Assembly (NCBI GenBank): GCA_945859605.1
Contig: OX243827.1
Location: 1,723,295-1,787,294 of the forward strand
Origin: Lumbricus rubellus
Taxonomy: Eukaryota; Annelida; Clitellata; Crassiclitellata; Lumbricidae
Length of the DNA: 64,000 bases
Direction of reading: 5' to 3'
Part shown: positions 1 to 10,115 of the stretch, in pieces
Position numbering within the stretch: the stretch's first letter is position 1
Layout of the letters: each line of letters starts with the position of its first letter
The notes under the pieces: model-generated
Database searches by the model: none
What the model saw: the letters and a program-made list of their open reading frames with translations, nothing else
Told to the model about the DNA's origin: nothing
Position numbers and translations under genes: made by a program

Positions 1-843
1 CTGAGAGCATTGAGTTGGAACGATGCATCACGGTCGATTGTGGCAACTCAATAATAAAATCTTAACTAGTATATTTAAATGCGACAAATAAGTGAATTAA
101 GAAAGCTGAGTAAATATATTAATATATTGCGTGATCACAGACGAACACAAGTGCACATTTGCTGTTTAGGCTATCATACTAAAATAAAGTTCTGGAAGTG
201 ACCCAGTTTGCAGAAGTTTTTCTGACCGTTCAGTTCCAAGTAGCTAATATAATTATATAGGCTACCCTTATACAATACTATAATATAGGCAGTCAGTATC
301 TAGTTAAAATAAATTAGTAATAATCATCGGCATTTGTTCACATAAACATGAGACTTGTTATTGATAAAAACACGAATTATGGTCATTGCAATAGATAATG
401 TGGCACAAATCTACAACTGCAACAATATTTTACATGTGCATGTGATCAAATTGTGTTGGCACACGGCAAATGAGTTAAAGTATCACAACGTGCTTTGCAA
501 ATTTACACGAAATTTGAAATACGATTTCGAAGCTGCAGTTTAAACGTGTTTACACCGCATTGATCATACTAAATTGTACATAAGGAAAATCGGCATAGCT
601 AGGTGTCAGCTTATAATAATGGCCTTACAATAGACTTCATTCCAAAGTCATAAAATGTAATTCATCCGTAAAAGTTTCCATAGTCAGAACTAAAAAAATT
701 AGATAACTACAATAAAGTAGCAACTATATAAGAAGTTCATTTTTAGATATAATGGTTCAGTGCTGGAAAAGATCTCTTTAGCAGTTCAATGATCGTTCGC
801 TGACCTAACACAAAATTATCATGTTTAGATATTCAGCTTCAAG
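1..843. other. No gene recognised
   Basis: AT-rich sequence with only short ORFs, none with a recognisable motif or codon bias. A 62-codon ORF at 355-543 is at chance level. I see no repeat copy matching elsewhere in the window. It lies downstream of the minus-strand DEG/ENaC exon and may include its 3' flank. Confidence 0.5.
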
Positions 844-1187
844 CATGGGCGGAGTTTGCAAAAGAGGCTAAAGGAGGTCTAAGCCCCCAAAACGCCCAAA
901 TTCTTTTTTTACCGTGAAAATGGCATCTTTTCACGGACTTAGCCCCCACCCCCAAGAAGGCCCAACCCGATGACTAAAAAAGTCATAAACTTTTTCCCGG
1001 GAAAATAGTATATTTTTGCGAAACTTCAAACCGAAGACCCAAAAAAGGTCATGTCATCAACTTTTTTCGAGAAAATATTGTCGGCGTCGCCGCTCGTTCT
1101 GCACCACGTCTCCGTCCCAACAAAACCCAAATTCTTTTTAAATTTTAACCCCCCACCCTAAAGAACGGAAACCAAACTCCACCCATG
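844..1187. mobile_element. Non-autonomous TIR element (hAT-like MITE)
   Basis: A 344-bp element with inverted ends: CATGGGCGGAGTTTG at the left and CAAACTCCACCCATG at the right, 14 of 15 positions matching. It is flanked by a perfect 8-bp direct repeat GCTTCAAG at 836-843 and 1188-1195. Eight-base target duplications are typical of hAT elements, hence the class guess. The inside holds C-rich and AAAAAGTCAT-type tracts and no coding capacity. Somewhat similar C-rich elements occur at 41707-42083 and near 60400. Confidence 0.85.
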
Positions 1188-1240
1188 GCTTCAAGAGTCA
1201 TGAACTCTAACATAAAGAATGTGCCTCGAGAAACGATTTT

Positions 1241-1621
1241 TCAACGGCGTTGCAATTTAGCAAACCATGCAGAAGTAGCAATTTCACTGAATAGCTGAAC
1301 AATAAACTGGAAAAATTCGACAATGGTGAGTATCGTGCCTCCAAGAATCAGTCCCAATGCGCCACTAAAATCGCAAACTAGTGTGAGGATATCGTAGGCT
1401 GGAATCGTTTGGATGTCGACGTAGTTCAAGTCAGAGAAGAAGATATTCAGGTAGGTGAGTTCCTTGCTTAGTCTAGACATCGTCAGATTCCGTCCCTTGA
1501 ACTGCGACTTTTGCGACATGTAATTGAGGAAATGCTCTGACAGAGGACTTGATGAGATTGAATGCGGATATGTTGGTTGATGGCATTGAAGAGGACAATC
1601 GCACTTGCTTGAAAGCGCCAT
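1241..1621 (-). CDS. DEG/ENaC (ASIC/PPK-like) channel, C-terminal exon
   Basis: The 126-codon ORF encodes the end of an amiloride-sensitive sodium channel family protein. Residues 7-13 give the conserved extracellular CDCPLQC motif. Residues 57-75 carry LNIFFSDLNYVDIQ, a close match to the family strand before the second membrane segment. Residues 77-111 form TM2 with GLILGGTILTIVE. The selectivity-filter position, usually G-x-S, reads G94-G95-T96 here. TM1 and most of the extracellular domain are absent, so this is a terminal exon. An in-frame TAA lies two codons before the ATG, so a splice acceptor must lie very close to the 5' end and the ATG may be internal. A second, frameshifted copy is at 51968-52354 in the opposite orientation. 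Family assignment is secure; the exon boundary is not. Confidence 0.8.
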   Translation of the reverse strand: MALSSKCDCPLQCHQPTYPHSISSSPLSEHFLNYMSQKSQFKGRNLTMSRLSKELTYLNIFFSDLNYVDIQTIPAYDILTLVCDFSGALGLILGGTILTIVEFFQFIVQLFSEIATSAWFAKLQRR

Positions 1622-1801
1622 GCTTTAAACTGTTCATTTCACACATATATAAAAACGCTACGCCGCATTGTTCGGTTAAGACAACAATTATAATCAGTCT
1701 CTCATAACCCAGCCCCCTCTTCCATTACATAGGGGCAGAACACTAAAGAAGAACATTATGAAACATTAGTTCCTGAAAATAATGCATACATTTTTTTTAT
1801 A

Positions 1802-2012
1802 TGCGCACTTGTTATAGCGCCCGTTCAACCATCTCCAATCAGAAGCGGTCCTGACGACAGCGCGGACATTGCATTGGAGTTTCACGCCGAAGCGCCTAGC
1901 AAATGCGAGTGAAGGGCTTGCCCAAGGTCCCTACGTGGCGGCTTGAGGTGGATTCGAACCTGCAGCCCTCTAGTTGCAAGACAACGAACATACCACTACA
2001 CCACCGCGCCCC
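1802..2012 (-). mobile_element. tRNA-derived SINE, reverse orientation
   Basis: Read on the minus strand this begins with a tRNA-like head: a GGTGGTGTAGTGGT A-box region and a GGTTCGAATCC B box. A conserved middle follows (GACCTTGGGCAAG...CTTCACTCGCA), then GGCGTGAAACTCC and a tail ending GGGCGCTATAACAAGTGC. The element at 32218-32430 on the plus strand has the same parts in the same order, so this is a dispersed SINE family. The CCTTGGGCAAG block resembles the central domain of MIR/CORE-type SINEs; that link is inference. Confidence 0.85.
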
Positions 2013-2403
2013 ACAAGTCTAACCGCTGGTGCGGATTTGACACAGCACAAATAAATCACCCACAGGAGAGCAGTATGACATGTAGAGGCCTACTAGGTTA
2101 ACTGTAATACTGGACTTTCATTGTTGAGGCCAAAGACAATTGAAAACATTCACATGCACATTTATCTAATGCAGGATACTGCTATTCTCAGCTTTCAAGT
2201 CAACGGGATTTCATGATGTTTTGTACCACATTCTCTAGGCCACTTAAAAGGAATCTGATAGTCCAAATTATCAAAACATTGGTAAACATGAAGTTCAATG
2301 TTGTAAATCATTTGCCATTGCAATATAGTTCCAGCACAGACCTTTTAAATACAAGTCAGAGTTACATGGCTGAAGTAAAATTGGAAGATTACAGCATAAA
2401 AAA
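2013..2403. other. 3' flank of zinc-finger gene 1
   Basis: No gene or repeat recognised. It lies directly downstream of the minus-strand zinc-finger ORF and probably holds its 3' UTR. A short opposite-strand ORF (2213-2431) has no supporting feature. Confidence 0.4.
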
Positions 2404-3621
2404 TCAAGCTATTTTTGTTCTTGGAAAGTAAATCAATAGTCGTATTGCAGTCAGTTCAAGAAAAGTATCCTTATGCGGATCATCACAATAGTGATCAGAA
2501 CAATGATCCATAAATGTCTTTTCGAGTTCAAACACTTCATCACAATGTCCACAGCCATAAGCTCTCAGAGTGAATTCATCCATATTGTCATGAATTACTG
2601 AATAATTTCCAGAGTGCATTTTTTCGCTTGAACATGGATTTATACTTTGCCTCAAACTGTAAGGCAGTTGTTCTATTGGCAGAAACTCATTCCCACCAAA
2701 AGAGTTACGAGGCTCAGTACGTTTGGAGACTCTCTTAACTGAAGTTCTCCCATTGCAATTATCTGTAAAGGTTTCAGGTAATTTATTCTTTGAAAAGTTC
2801 TTTGATGTTTGTGATTCATTGACATCACGCGGAATTATTTTGTCAGATAAATAACTCGTCTTTGACTTTTCTTGAGAGTAGAATCTGGTATGGCGATTCA
2901 TAGTAATGCTTTTAGTAGTTTTCTTGTGTGACAATTTGCGTTTGCATGGCGTTTCTTCAGTGTGGGTTTTTATATGGCCTTCCAGAAGACTCCTAGTTCT
3001 AAATACTTTCTCACAGAAAATGCACCTGAAAGGGTTTTCTTCAGTGTGGGTATTTGTGTGGTATACAAGACTTTTCTTTGACCCAAATGATTTCTGACAT
3101 AAATTGCACCTGTTAGGTTTTTCTCCAATGTGGGTTTTTGTGTGGTATACAAGACCTGCCTTCGATGCAAACCATTTCTCACATAAAATGCAGAAGTGCT
3201 TCTCTCCAGAGTGCGTTCTTGTGTGGAACAAAAGACCTGACTTTTGTGTAAATGCTTTATGACATAGACTGCATCTGTATGGTTTTTCTCCAGTGTGGAC
3301 TCTTGTATGTTCTACAAGGTGAGCACGCTCTGAAAATGCTTTGTCACAGAAATTGCACCTGTAAGGTTTTTCTCCTGTGTGTGTCCTTAAATGGCACTTC
3401 AAATGGCATTTAGCAGCAAATCTCTTGTGGCACAGATGGCAAGAGCATATCTTTTCTCCAGTGTGGGTTCTTGTATGATACTTCAGACCACTCTGATTTG
3501 CAAATGATTTTGGACACAAGTTGCAGCGGTATGGCTTTTCTCCAGTGTGGGTCCTCGTGTGACGACGTAGATCACATCTATCTCTAAATGATTTGTGACA
3601 TAATTTGCATTTGCATGACAT
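2404..3621 (-). CDS. C2H2 zinc-finger protein, 8 fingers plus C-terminal finger
   Basis: A 405-residue probable nuclear DNA-binding protein. Eight classical C-x2-C-x12-H-x3-H fingers joined by [12 protein letters not shown] linkers fill residues 3 to about 225. A degenerate ninth follows in which a zinc Cys is Ser (CKRKLSHKK). A Ser/Thr/Asn-rich spacer of roughly 110 residues then leads to an isolated C-terminal finger, [19 protein letters not shown]. That finger recurs almost unchanged in the broken paralogue at 44295-45600 (GCGICDDMFEIEKEFLQHC), so the two form one subfamily distinct from the four 16-finger genes. The ATG is the first in frame; an in-frame TAA lies a few codons upstream. 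No KRAB, ZAD, BTB or SCAN domain is visible. A promoter-like module lies about 1.4 kb upstream at 4985-5085. Confidence 0.88.
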   Translation of the reverse strand: MSCKCKLCHKSFRDRCDLRRHTRTHTGEKPYRCNLCPKSFANQSGLKYHTRTHTGEKICSCHLCHKRFAAKCHLKCHLRTHTGEKPYRCNFCDKAFSERAHLVEHTRVHTGEKPYRCSLCHKAFTQKSGLLFHTRTHSGEKHFCILCEKWFASKAGLVYHTKTHIGEKPNRCNLCQKSFGSKKSLVYHTNTHTEENPFRCIFCEKVFRTRSLLEGHIKTHTEETPCKRKLSHKKTTKSITMNRHTRFYSQEKSKTSYLSDKIIPRDVNESQTSKNFSKNKLPETFTDNCNGRTSVKRVSKRTEPRNSFGGNEFLPIEQLPYSLRQSINPCSSEKMHSGNYSVIHDNMDEFTLRAYGCGHCDEVFELEKTFMDHCSDHYCDDPHKDTFLELTAIRLLIYFPRTKIA

Positions 3622-4153
3622 TTCTTCTCTAATTTAAACACAGGGAACAATACTCCTTTGTGATTAACAATTGAAGTCATAAATTGATGTAGAATTGCAC
3701 ACCCTTGTGTTCTCTTTCAGTTGCAATGCTACAGACAAAGAACAAATTGATGATTTACAATCTCTAGATAAATGTCCATTCTAAAGTTGTCTTTTATGAA
3801 GATCAATGATTGTAGTACTTTGCAATTGACGGCAATGAGAAGTTCTCACATAATGCTATTCAGCATCATGCACTTAAAAAAAGAACTTCCAGCACCTATT
3901 AAGATGAGGAACATGAACATCGTAGTAAGGCATTGTTTCAAGACATCAAAAATTATTTCATCATTGTTCAAACTGAAGTTTAATTTCTGTTTCATTACTT
4001 AAAATCAGAATAATTTCTATCCTCATGCGAACGAATAGGTGGTGCATGCATTAATAGGCAGCATAGTTTCAGCATTTCATTTCGCAATTATATCAACAAA
4101 TGGCTCCTGTAAAACTGAAGTTAACGTTGCTAAATTATCTCAGTGTCTTCAAA
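3622..4153. other. 5' flank of zinc-finger gene 1
   Basis: No separate gene or repeat seen. This may hold the 5' UTR and an intron, since the promoter-like module lies further upstream at 4985-5085. A 46-kb region copy (46380-46500) shares scattered words such as CACTTCC and AAAGAACTTCC, consistent with the paralogous flank, but it is diverged. Confidence 0.35.
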
Positions 4154-4572
4154 CCCATGTAAAGGTTTCAAATTACACCCCAGTTTCAGATTACCCCTGG
4201 ACACTAGATTTGCATCAACCATCACATTTATTGCACTAAAAAATCAGAAAAATTATCCTGCTTCTTGTTTTGGTCTAAAAAAATCATCCGTCATCCCACT
4301 TCGTGGTTTGTTATAAATATTTTGATCGGAAAAGAAATAATAGCCTCAAAGCCATTTCTCCATGTAACTTCTGCGGTGATTAGTATTTTAGTTACAGATG
4401 AAAATATTGACAACAAACCACGAAGTGGGATGACGGATGAAAATCTTCAGACCAAAACAAGAAGTGGGATGATTTTTTTTTACTTTTTGCGCAATAGATG
4501 CGTTGATTGATGCAAATTACAGTTTTCAGGGGGTAATGTTTAGGAGGGGGTAATCTGAAACCTTTACACCGG
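4154..4572. mobile_element. Palindromic MITE, GGTGTAAAGG family, copy 1
   Basis: Long inverted-repeat element whose ends read (C)CATGTAAAGGTTTCAAATTAC and GTAATCTGAAACCTTTACACCGG. The arms carry AAACCACGAAGTGGGATGAC and its inverse around a short loop near 4330-4400, so the whole copy could fold into one hairpin. Better preserved copies are at 25507-25959 and 63377-63833; half copies are at 16878-16987 and 31211-31263. No coding capacity. Confidence 0.85.
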
Positions 4573-4750
4573 TTTCACGACAATTGGTCTGCAGACAACA
4601 CGTTAAACGATAACCCGTCTACAGACAATTGGTCTAACGGCAACAGTTCTACAGACGACTAGTATTGATGAAATAAAAGCCGGATTTTTGAAAAAAGTTA
4701 ATTGGTTTTCTAGCTTAAATGGAAGCTGGGTTGATGATTTTTTACTTGTC
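4573..4750 (+). mobile_element. Remnant of ACAACTCGTC word-array element
   Basis: Tandem word variants (TTTCACGACAATTGGTCTGC, AGACAATTGGTCTAACGGCA) are followed by the internal module GATGAAATAAAAGCCGGATT and TTAAATGGAAGCTGGGTTGA. This is the left part of the family seen complete at 31575-32010 and 48174-48842. A GGTGTAAAGG palindrome abuts it on the left, the same arrangement as at 63363-64000. Confidence 0.7.
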
Positions 4751-4984
4751 CGTGGAAGAATCACCCGTTAGCGAAACGTCTGCATACTCATCTAACGGCA
4801 CACGGTGGGCTTGTCATAATAATTTCAACTGTAATCGCTTGGAGCAAATTAAACCTTCAGTAACACCAATAATGACCGAGATCTACATTGTAACTTTAAG
4901 ACAAATTGCTTTAAATTAGTTATAACAACTGACCTGGAATTTTATTATAATCTGCATTTAAACGGAAATCTAATTTAACGTTAA

Positions 4985-5085
4985 CTCGTACAAAATGGCG
5001 AGCGATATTTTTTCGGTGCTTGTTCTTTGGCACTGAAAGCTTGCTTTAGAAGCATGACACTGCCATCTAGTGAATATAATGGAGT
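4985..5085 (-). promoter_or_regulatory. Conserved upstream module (YY1-like plus CTCF-like words)
   Basis: The plus strand shows ACAAAATGGCGAGCGAT near 4991 and ACTGCCATCTAGTGAATA near 5060, about 68 bases apart. The same pair recurs at 9860-9950, 31350-31430, 37228-37320 and 48060-48150, each time upstream of a minus-strand zinc-finger locus. In gene orientation the words read CACTAGATGGCAGT (close to the CTCF core) then CGCCATTTTGT (close to the YY1 site). Recurrence is seen; the protein binders are inferred. Confidence 0.5.
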
Positions 5086-5326
5086 CCACCACAAACTAAA
5101 GACATGGGAGTCGACGATGAGTGAGTGTTTCCATGATAAGTGGTCGTTTCACAACCCACGTTATTTAAAATACTCTTTAAAAGCTTATGTGACAAAATAT
5201 GATATTCCGTCTATTTCATACAACCTGAATAATATCTTTAAAAAATATGAATGGCAGGTAAATAAATTATTTAGCTGGCTTTATAAGAGTAATGTGCAGC
5301 ACCTCAACACAAATGTAATGTAATTT
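5086..5326. other. Unrecognised short ORF region
   Basis: An ORF of 98 codons (5027-5323, plus strand) overlaps the upstream module and has no recognisable domain. I see no independent support for it as a gene. Confidence 0.3.
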
Positions 5327-5707
5327 AGGCTATATTATAGGAAATTGGGGAGATAGGAGTGAACAGGCAAAGGTATGTTGGGAGTCCGTTCCAAAGAGCT
5401 GGTGCAGCATAGACTAAGGAGCGGTTGCAGAATTTCATAAAGGACGATACTGGAGGCCGAGAGAGAGAAAGATATGATGATGAGCGAGAAGCCCTGGGTG
5501 GTTGGACTAGGAGTAGTTGACGAATGTAGGATCGGCGACCAGCTGAGAGGTTTGAAGAGCGTTGTAAGTTAGAGATACAATTTTGTAATGGATGCGCTGA
5601 GGGACTTTTAACCAATGAAGAGACTTAATTAAGAAAAGGAGTTCTGTGGTTGTGTGTGGGACAGTGGGAGTCTTACATATAGTGACTCGACTCGGCTCGA
5701 TTGACAC
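5327..5707 (-). pseudogene. CR1/L2-like LINE 3' relic, frameshifted
   Basis: Two minus-strand frames together give the C-terminal end of a CR1/L2-type reverse transcriptase ORF. One frame (5507-5707) has HWLKVPQRIHYKIVSLTYNAL, like the family's HWLPV..RI.FKI..L.Y.AL. The other (5325-5615) has PPRASRSS and AAPALWNGLP, like the terminal LWNSLP motif. The frame change near residue LQ/TS shows decay. Only the extreme 3' coding part is present, as expected for a 5'-truncated insertion. Confidence 0.8.
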
Positions 5708-5959
5708 AAATGGTCTTTAAAAGATGTTTGCTGAATTCGGGAAACCTGTTTATCATCTATAAATGTAACGCAAACTGCCAGACTTTATTATGATATTTAT
5801 TTACTACTTATTTCTTAGTTGTTATGTAAAATAGTTTTAAAAAATGCTTTATTTTGTTGAGTTTTAGCCAAATCGAACATACAAATAAATCATAACGAAA
5901 CAAAATCCAGTGTCCATGACTCAGATATCAACTCTATGACGGCCACAAAGCTAATACAT

Positions 5960-6130
5960 AGGGTCTACAGGTAAAGGATAGCCCATTGTCCTGGGTCTAA
6001 TATCGAATGGATATGAAGCTGACGAAAATTAAAAAGATTGACTGAGACTCAGATTGTGGCAATGCTGTTAATGCATCCAGTACCATTTCGGGGTGGTCAG
6101 ACATTGCTTCGGACAAGTCGGATCCATTCA
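5960..6130. repeat. Dispersed repeat shared with 26300-26450
   Basis: The stretch with ACAGGTAAAGGATAG, TGGGTCTAATATCGAA, GACTCAGATTGTGG and GCTGTTAATGCATCC recurs in the same order near 26300-26420. It ends next to the conserved 3' flank of zinc-finger gene A. Class unknown; it may be part of a SINE. Confidence 0.6.
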
Positions 6131-7058
6131 CACAGCCTAGCCAACTCGGCTCTAATGAATGCATTGACCACACGCTGTGGCTACAAAAATCAGTCAATTA
6201 TGTCAATTGACCGACAACACAAGCACGCACACACATTTGGAAATAATGTCATCAACATGTAATGCAACAAAAAATTAGTCCACAACGAAATAACTGACAT
6301 TTGCGTATTGTTTATAAAGTTACAAGTCCGATTAAACAAATTAAGGAAGTTGGCCAGTGTTCAGTAAGAATGCGTCTTAGAAAAATGATAATGAATAGCA
6401 CAAATTGTTAGTTTTGAAGTTTCTGGTTAGTGGCAGGTAATGGAAAAACCAGTTGTAAGAGTTTTCATATCTTTCTGGAATATTGCCCTCTGCAATTGAT
6501 ATCATGATAGTGAAAGTATTGCCTTGCTTTTAACTAAGTATGGGTTTTCTAATGCATTCTAATTTAGTACAACAGTAAAAAATGATTTCTCACAGAAATT
6601 ACACACATACATCTGTTCTCCAGTATGGAATGTTTGTATATCTTTCAACGTCAATAGAATTTTAAAATCATTTCTGGCAGAGCTGACATCCACACAATTT
6701 TTGCCAGGTAAGATATCGTGTAACAATTCGTACTACATACTTGCACTTATCATGCATGACAGAGATCACTCTTAGGTATTCATGACACATGTGATTTATG
6801 TCACATTGTCTTTCCAAAGCGATACTCAAAGTATACTAAAAAAAATTTAAATTATTTGTAACATGACTGGCATATGTACAATTTCTCTGTTTCAACAGTT
6901 TTCTGATGTCTTTTCAACTCTTTTGATTGCACTATGCTAAACAAAACATTTCTGACATTCATGGCATGCGATTTTTTAAGGTTTTTCAAAACACTATTTT
7001 ATGGAGTTCGCATGGGTTGTCAGTTGTGCTTTTAGACTGCAAGCATCCTTCAGTGATT
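6131..7058 (-). pseudogene. Gene A 3' flank with relic zinc fingers
   Basis: This block is conserved downstream of all four 16-finger genes (12395-13411, 28340-28676 and 32690-33710 are the others). On the minus strand near 6720-6580 it reads as decayed finger sequence: CQLCQK, then LTLKDIQ, then HTGEQMYVCNFCEKSF. Near 6990-6850 comes CHECQKCF and later ETEKLYICQ. Stops and frame changes break it. The ancestral array was therefore longer and its end was lost before the four copies separated. It may now be 3' UTR. Confidence 0.65.
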
Positions 7059-8912
7059 TCACGCAAAATCGGAATTTGTTTCAGCTGCTTCCTTGTGTGT
7101 CCTGATATGGTTCTTTAGAACACGACTCTCGGCAAATGATTTCTGACAAAATGAGCAAATGTAAGGTGTCTTTCTTGTATGTGCCTTTCTTGTATGACAC
7201 TTCATGTGTTTTCTCAGAAAACGATTCTGTGCAAATGATTTCTGACACAACTGGCATTTGTATGGCTTTTCTAGAGCATGAATTCCCATGTGATCTTTCA
7301 TATATTCTGCACAGCTAAATGATTTCTCACAAAATTCACATTTGTATGGTTTCTCTCTAGTATGGACGCTGATGTGAATCCTCTTCTTGCTACCAGTGGT
7401 AAATGACTTAGGGCACAGCTCACATTTAAATGGTTTCTCTCCAGTGTGCATTTTAATGTGATCCCTCAACCTACGAGCATTTGGAACAGAGATTGGACAT
7501 AAATGACACAAGTATGGTTTATCTCCTGAATGCGATTTCAGATGCAACACCAGATCATTATTTCGTGCATATGATTTCACACAGAAATTACATTTGTAAT
7601 TTTTTTCGCCTGAATGGGTTATCAAATGACTTCTCAGAGCAACTGATACTGTAAATAATTTTCCACACAAATGACATTCATATGGTTTTTCCCCGGTATG
7701 GATTCTCATGTGTGTTATCAAATAAGCTTTGAATGCAAACATTTTCAAGCATAATTCACACTTGTGCAGTTTTTCCCCAGAATGGGTTTTCATGTGACTC
7801 CTCAGAGCAGCACTCTGTTTAAATGACTTTCTGCATAACTTACATTTGTAAGGTCGTTCTCCAGTATGAGTCCTTCTATGTGACCGTAATTCACAATTCC
7901 TCGTAAAAGACTTCGGGCATAACTCACATTTGTACGGCTTTTCCACTGCATGTGTCCTCATGTGACTTTTCAAATCCCAACCAATGGCAAATGACTTCAA
8001 ACACAATTCACATTGGTATGGTTTTTCCACTGCATGTCTTCTCGTGTGTATCTTCAGCTTAGCACTGCGCAAAAAAGAGATCTGACACAACTGGCATTTG
8101 TATGGCTTCTCTCCAGTATGGGATAACATGTGTGACTTGAGATCACCAGTGTATGAAAATGATTTCGGACATATTTCACATTTGTAGGGTTTCGCCACTG
8201 CATGATGGGTTTCCATGTGTCTCCTCAGGCTACCATTCTGTGCAAATGAGTTCTCGCATAACTGACATTTGTGTGGCTTCTCTCCAGTGTGGGTTCTCAT
8301 GTGTATCTTCCGAGTACCAGCCTTTCTAAATGATTTCAGACATAACTCACATTTGTATGGCTTCTCACCAGAATGGGTTCTTATGTGACTTTGCAGGTGA
8401 TCATCTCCACCAAACAGCTTGTCACAGAACTTGCACTTTTGTTGCTTCTCTCCAGTATTCAATTGCTCACTGGTAGTATTCAATGGCACACCAGTATTCA
8501 ACTGAATGCCCATATTGAATTGCTCACCAGTATTGAATTGATCACCAGTATTCAATTGCACACCAGTATTGAATTGGATGCCCGTATTCAATTGGATGTC
8601 AGTATTGAATTGCATGCCAGGATTTAATTGCATCCCAGTATTCAACTGCACGCCAGTATTCAATTGCTCAGCAGTATTCAAATTCAATTGCATGCCAGTA
8701 TTCAATTGCTCAGCAGTATTCAAATTCAATTGCATGCCAGTATTCAATTGCTCAGCAGTATTCAAATTCAATTGCATGCCATTATTCAATTGCTCAGCAG
8801 CATTCAAATTCAATTGCATGCCAGTATTGAATTGCCCGTCAGAATTGAATTGCAGGATAATCCAGTACGCCATTTCAATAAAACGTTGATTGACCTTCAG
8901 GAATAAGTTCAT
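7059..8912 (-). CDS. C2H2 zinc-finger protein A, QLNTG-repeat N-terminus, 16 fingers
   Basis: A 617-residue probable DNA-binding protein. Residues 22-155 are a low-complexity tract of QLNTGx/QFNTGx hexapeptides, including four units of the 14-residue form MQLNLNTAEQLNTG. Sixteen C2H2 fingers follow from C160 to about residue 605, mostly with TGEKPYKC linkers; several linkers are the unusual AVEKPYKC. A 15-base duplication adds RKAHT between fingers 15 and 16. The ORF begins at an ATG in poor context. The methionine at residue 14 (8873, GAAATGGCG) has good Kozak context and is shared by all four genes, so it is the likelier start. No KRAB, ZAD or BTB domain. Flanks pair it with A' (28677-30488), but fingers 8-13 resemble B'. 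A promoter-like module lies about 1 kb upstream. Confidence 0.9.
   Translation of the reverse strand: MNLFLKVNQRFIEMAYWIILQFNSDGQFNTGMQLNLNAAEQLNNGMQLNLNTAEQLNTGMQLNLNTAEQLNTGMQLNLNTAEQLNTGVQLNTGMQLNPGMQFNTDIQLNTGIQFNTGVQLNTGDQFNTGEQFNMGIQLNTGVPLNTTSEQLNTGEKQQKCKFCDKLFGGDDHLQSHIRTHSGEKPYKCELCLKSFRKAGTRKIHMRTHTGEKPHKCQLCENSFAQNGSLRRHMETHHAVAKPYKCEICPKSFSYTGDLKSHMLSHTGEKPYKCQLCQISFLRSAKLKIHTRRHAVEKPYQCELCLKSFAIGWDLKSHMRTHAVEKPYKCELCPKSFTRNCELRSHRRTHTGERPYKCKLCRKSFKQSAALRSHMKTHSGEKLHKCELCLKMFAFKAYLITHMRIHTGEKPYECHLCGKLFTVSVALRSHLITHSGEKNYKCNFCVKSYARNNDLVLHLKSHSGDKPYLCHLCPISVPNARRLRDHIKMHTGEKPFKCELCPKSFTTGSKKRIHISVHTREKPYKCEFCEKSFSCAEYMKDHMGIHALEKPYKCQLCQKSFAQNRFLRKHMKCHTRKAHTRKTPYICSFCQKSFAESRVLKNHIRTHKEAAETNSDFA
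8448..8849 (-). repeat. Coding minisatellite of gene A (18-bp unit)
   Basis: Tandem 18-bp units of the form CAATTGAATACTGGCGTG (minus strand) encode the QLNTGx hexapeptide. Near the 5' end they are grouped into 42-bp higher-order units. The opposite strand also stays open through the array because the unit lacks stops there; those antisense frames are not considered genes. Confidence 0.9.
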
Positions 8913-9369
8913 AAACCAATGAGTATTTCTTGTTTGTTAGAGGCTTCTTCTCTAGAACCCTTAAACAAAATTCATAGGTCATGTTTAGGTCAAATGATTT
9001 TTTTTCAATAATAGAAATTCATCATACCCATCATACATGTTAGGTTCTGAAGATGCATGGCTAAAAGGAATTTTCATAATAACCTAGTCTGTCCTACATT
9101 TCTTTTTTTAACAATGTCATCTACGAAAGACTTAGGTAACCTTTTGAGACTATCAGACATATATCAAACCTACCTCTTTCTGATCTTTATTTCAGCATGT
9201 ACCGTTCAACGGTCCCCTCATCAGGTCAATGGTCCGATTATTCTAGGCACAAATACCCAGAAACTTATACTTAGGTACAGTAACGCGTTACTTTTACTTC
9301 GTTACTTCGTCAGGCCCTATTTTAATAACACGTACTGTTTTTCCCATAATCTTTTCATTGATCCCCTTC

Positions 9370-9720
9370 TAATTAGGTAAAAAAAATTTCAACAATCCGA
9401 TTTCCATTTTGCGAGAATTTTTCAACAATCACCCTTGGTCTGGAGTATCTTCCGATGAGCAAACCGGAAAATCGAGTTATACCCCGCTTCTATTTAGCCC
9501 AAACGCTGAAATCCCAAGCATTGGAGAATATTACTATTTTACTACGATATCAATCAATCAATCAATCAATCAAATATTTTTATTTTGCAACCAGTATGCA
9601 TGAAAGGTTCACACATCGTTCACATTGGCTACAAAAAAGGGAGGCCCTAAAGGTTTTTAAAAAAAATCCCGCTGTCTAGGGATAAAATACACGTTTACCA
9701 AAGACCGGAATATTCTCCTT
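9370..9720. mobile_element. Degenerate internal-module element with nested LINE tail
   Basis: The region ends in AAAATACACGTTTACC, the right terminus of the family seen intact at 16031-16429 and 53825-54222, and contains CCGCTTCTATTTAGC-type module sequence. A matching relic sits at 30965-31165 upstream of A'. The A copy alone has an extra segment at about 9545-9678 starting with ATCAATCAATCAATCAATCA. This looks like the 3' tail of a minus-strand LINE or SINE inserted after the block duplication. Confidence 0.6.
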
Positions 9721-9854
9721 TTAAAGTCTAAAAAAATCTGCGTGAAATGAGAAGGTATTTTAGGCCGGCCTACCTCTTATAAATGCAATACACTAATCCA
9801 AGTTAGCGTCTAAAAAATTATAAGTCTTCGAAACCGAATAAACAGAAAACCGTC

Positions 9855-9955
9855 TTAACAAAATGGCGTAGGATAGGCTACAAAGTATTCTATTCACATC
9901 GAAACTTAAAATTGGATGACAACTGTATCTGCCATCTACTGATTGAATTCTCGCA
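9855..9955 (-). promoter_or_regulatory. Conserved upstream module of gene A
   Basis: AAAATGGCGTAGGAT near 9860 and CTGCCATCTACTGATTG near 9930 lie about 70 bases apart, roughly 1 kb upstream of the gene A ORF. The spacer and both flanks align with 31350-31430 (gene A') and 37228-37320 (gene B'). In gene orientation the order is CTCF-like word then YY1-like word, so transcription probably starts near the second, with an intron before the coding exon. Confidence 0.5.
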
Positions 9956-10115
9956 AGGTCGGAATCTTGTAAATTGCAAAAGTGAATAAAGACACAAATA
10001 AGGGTCTTCGCACGACTAAAATTCCCCGCAATTGTGCGTGCGCGTAGCTGTCCTTTTTTATAGCGTCTTCGTGAGATTTTTTAAAGATGCTGTGTAAATG
10101 GCCATAATTTTATAC

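Noticed and set aside
8569..8906. Plus-strand ORFs opposite the zinc-finger N-termini (also 14861-15172, 30120-30482, 35079-35615), rich in IQLHAS or MPVFNC repeats
   Set aside because: They are the antisense reading of the 18-bp coding minisatellite, which happens to lack stops. The zinc-finger frame is the one continued by conserved domains.
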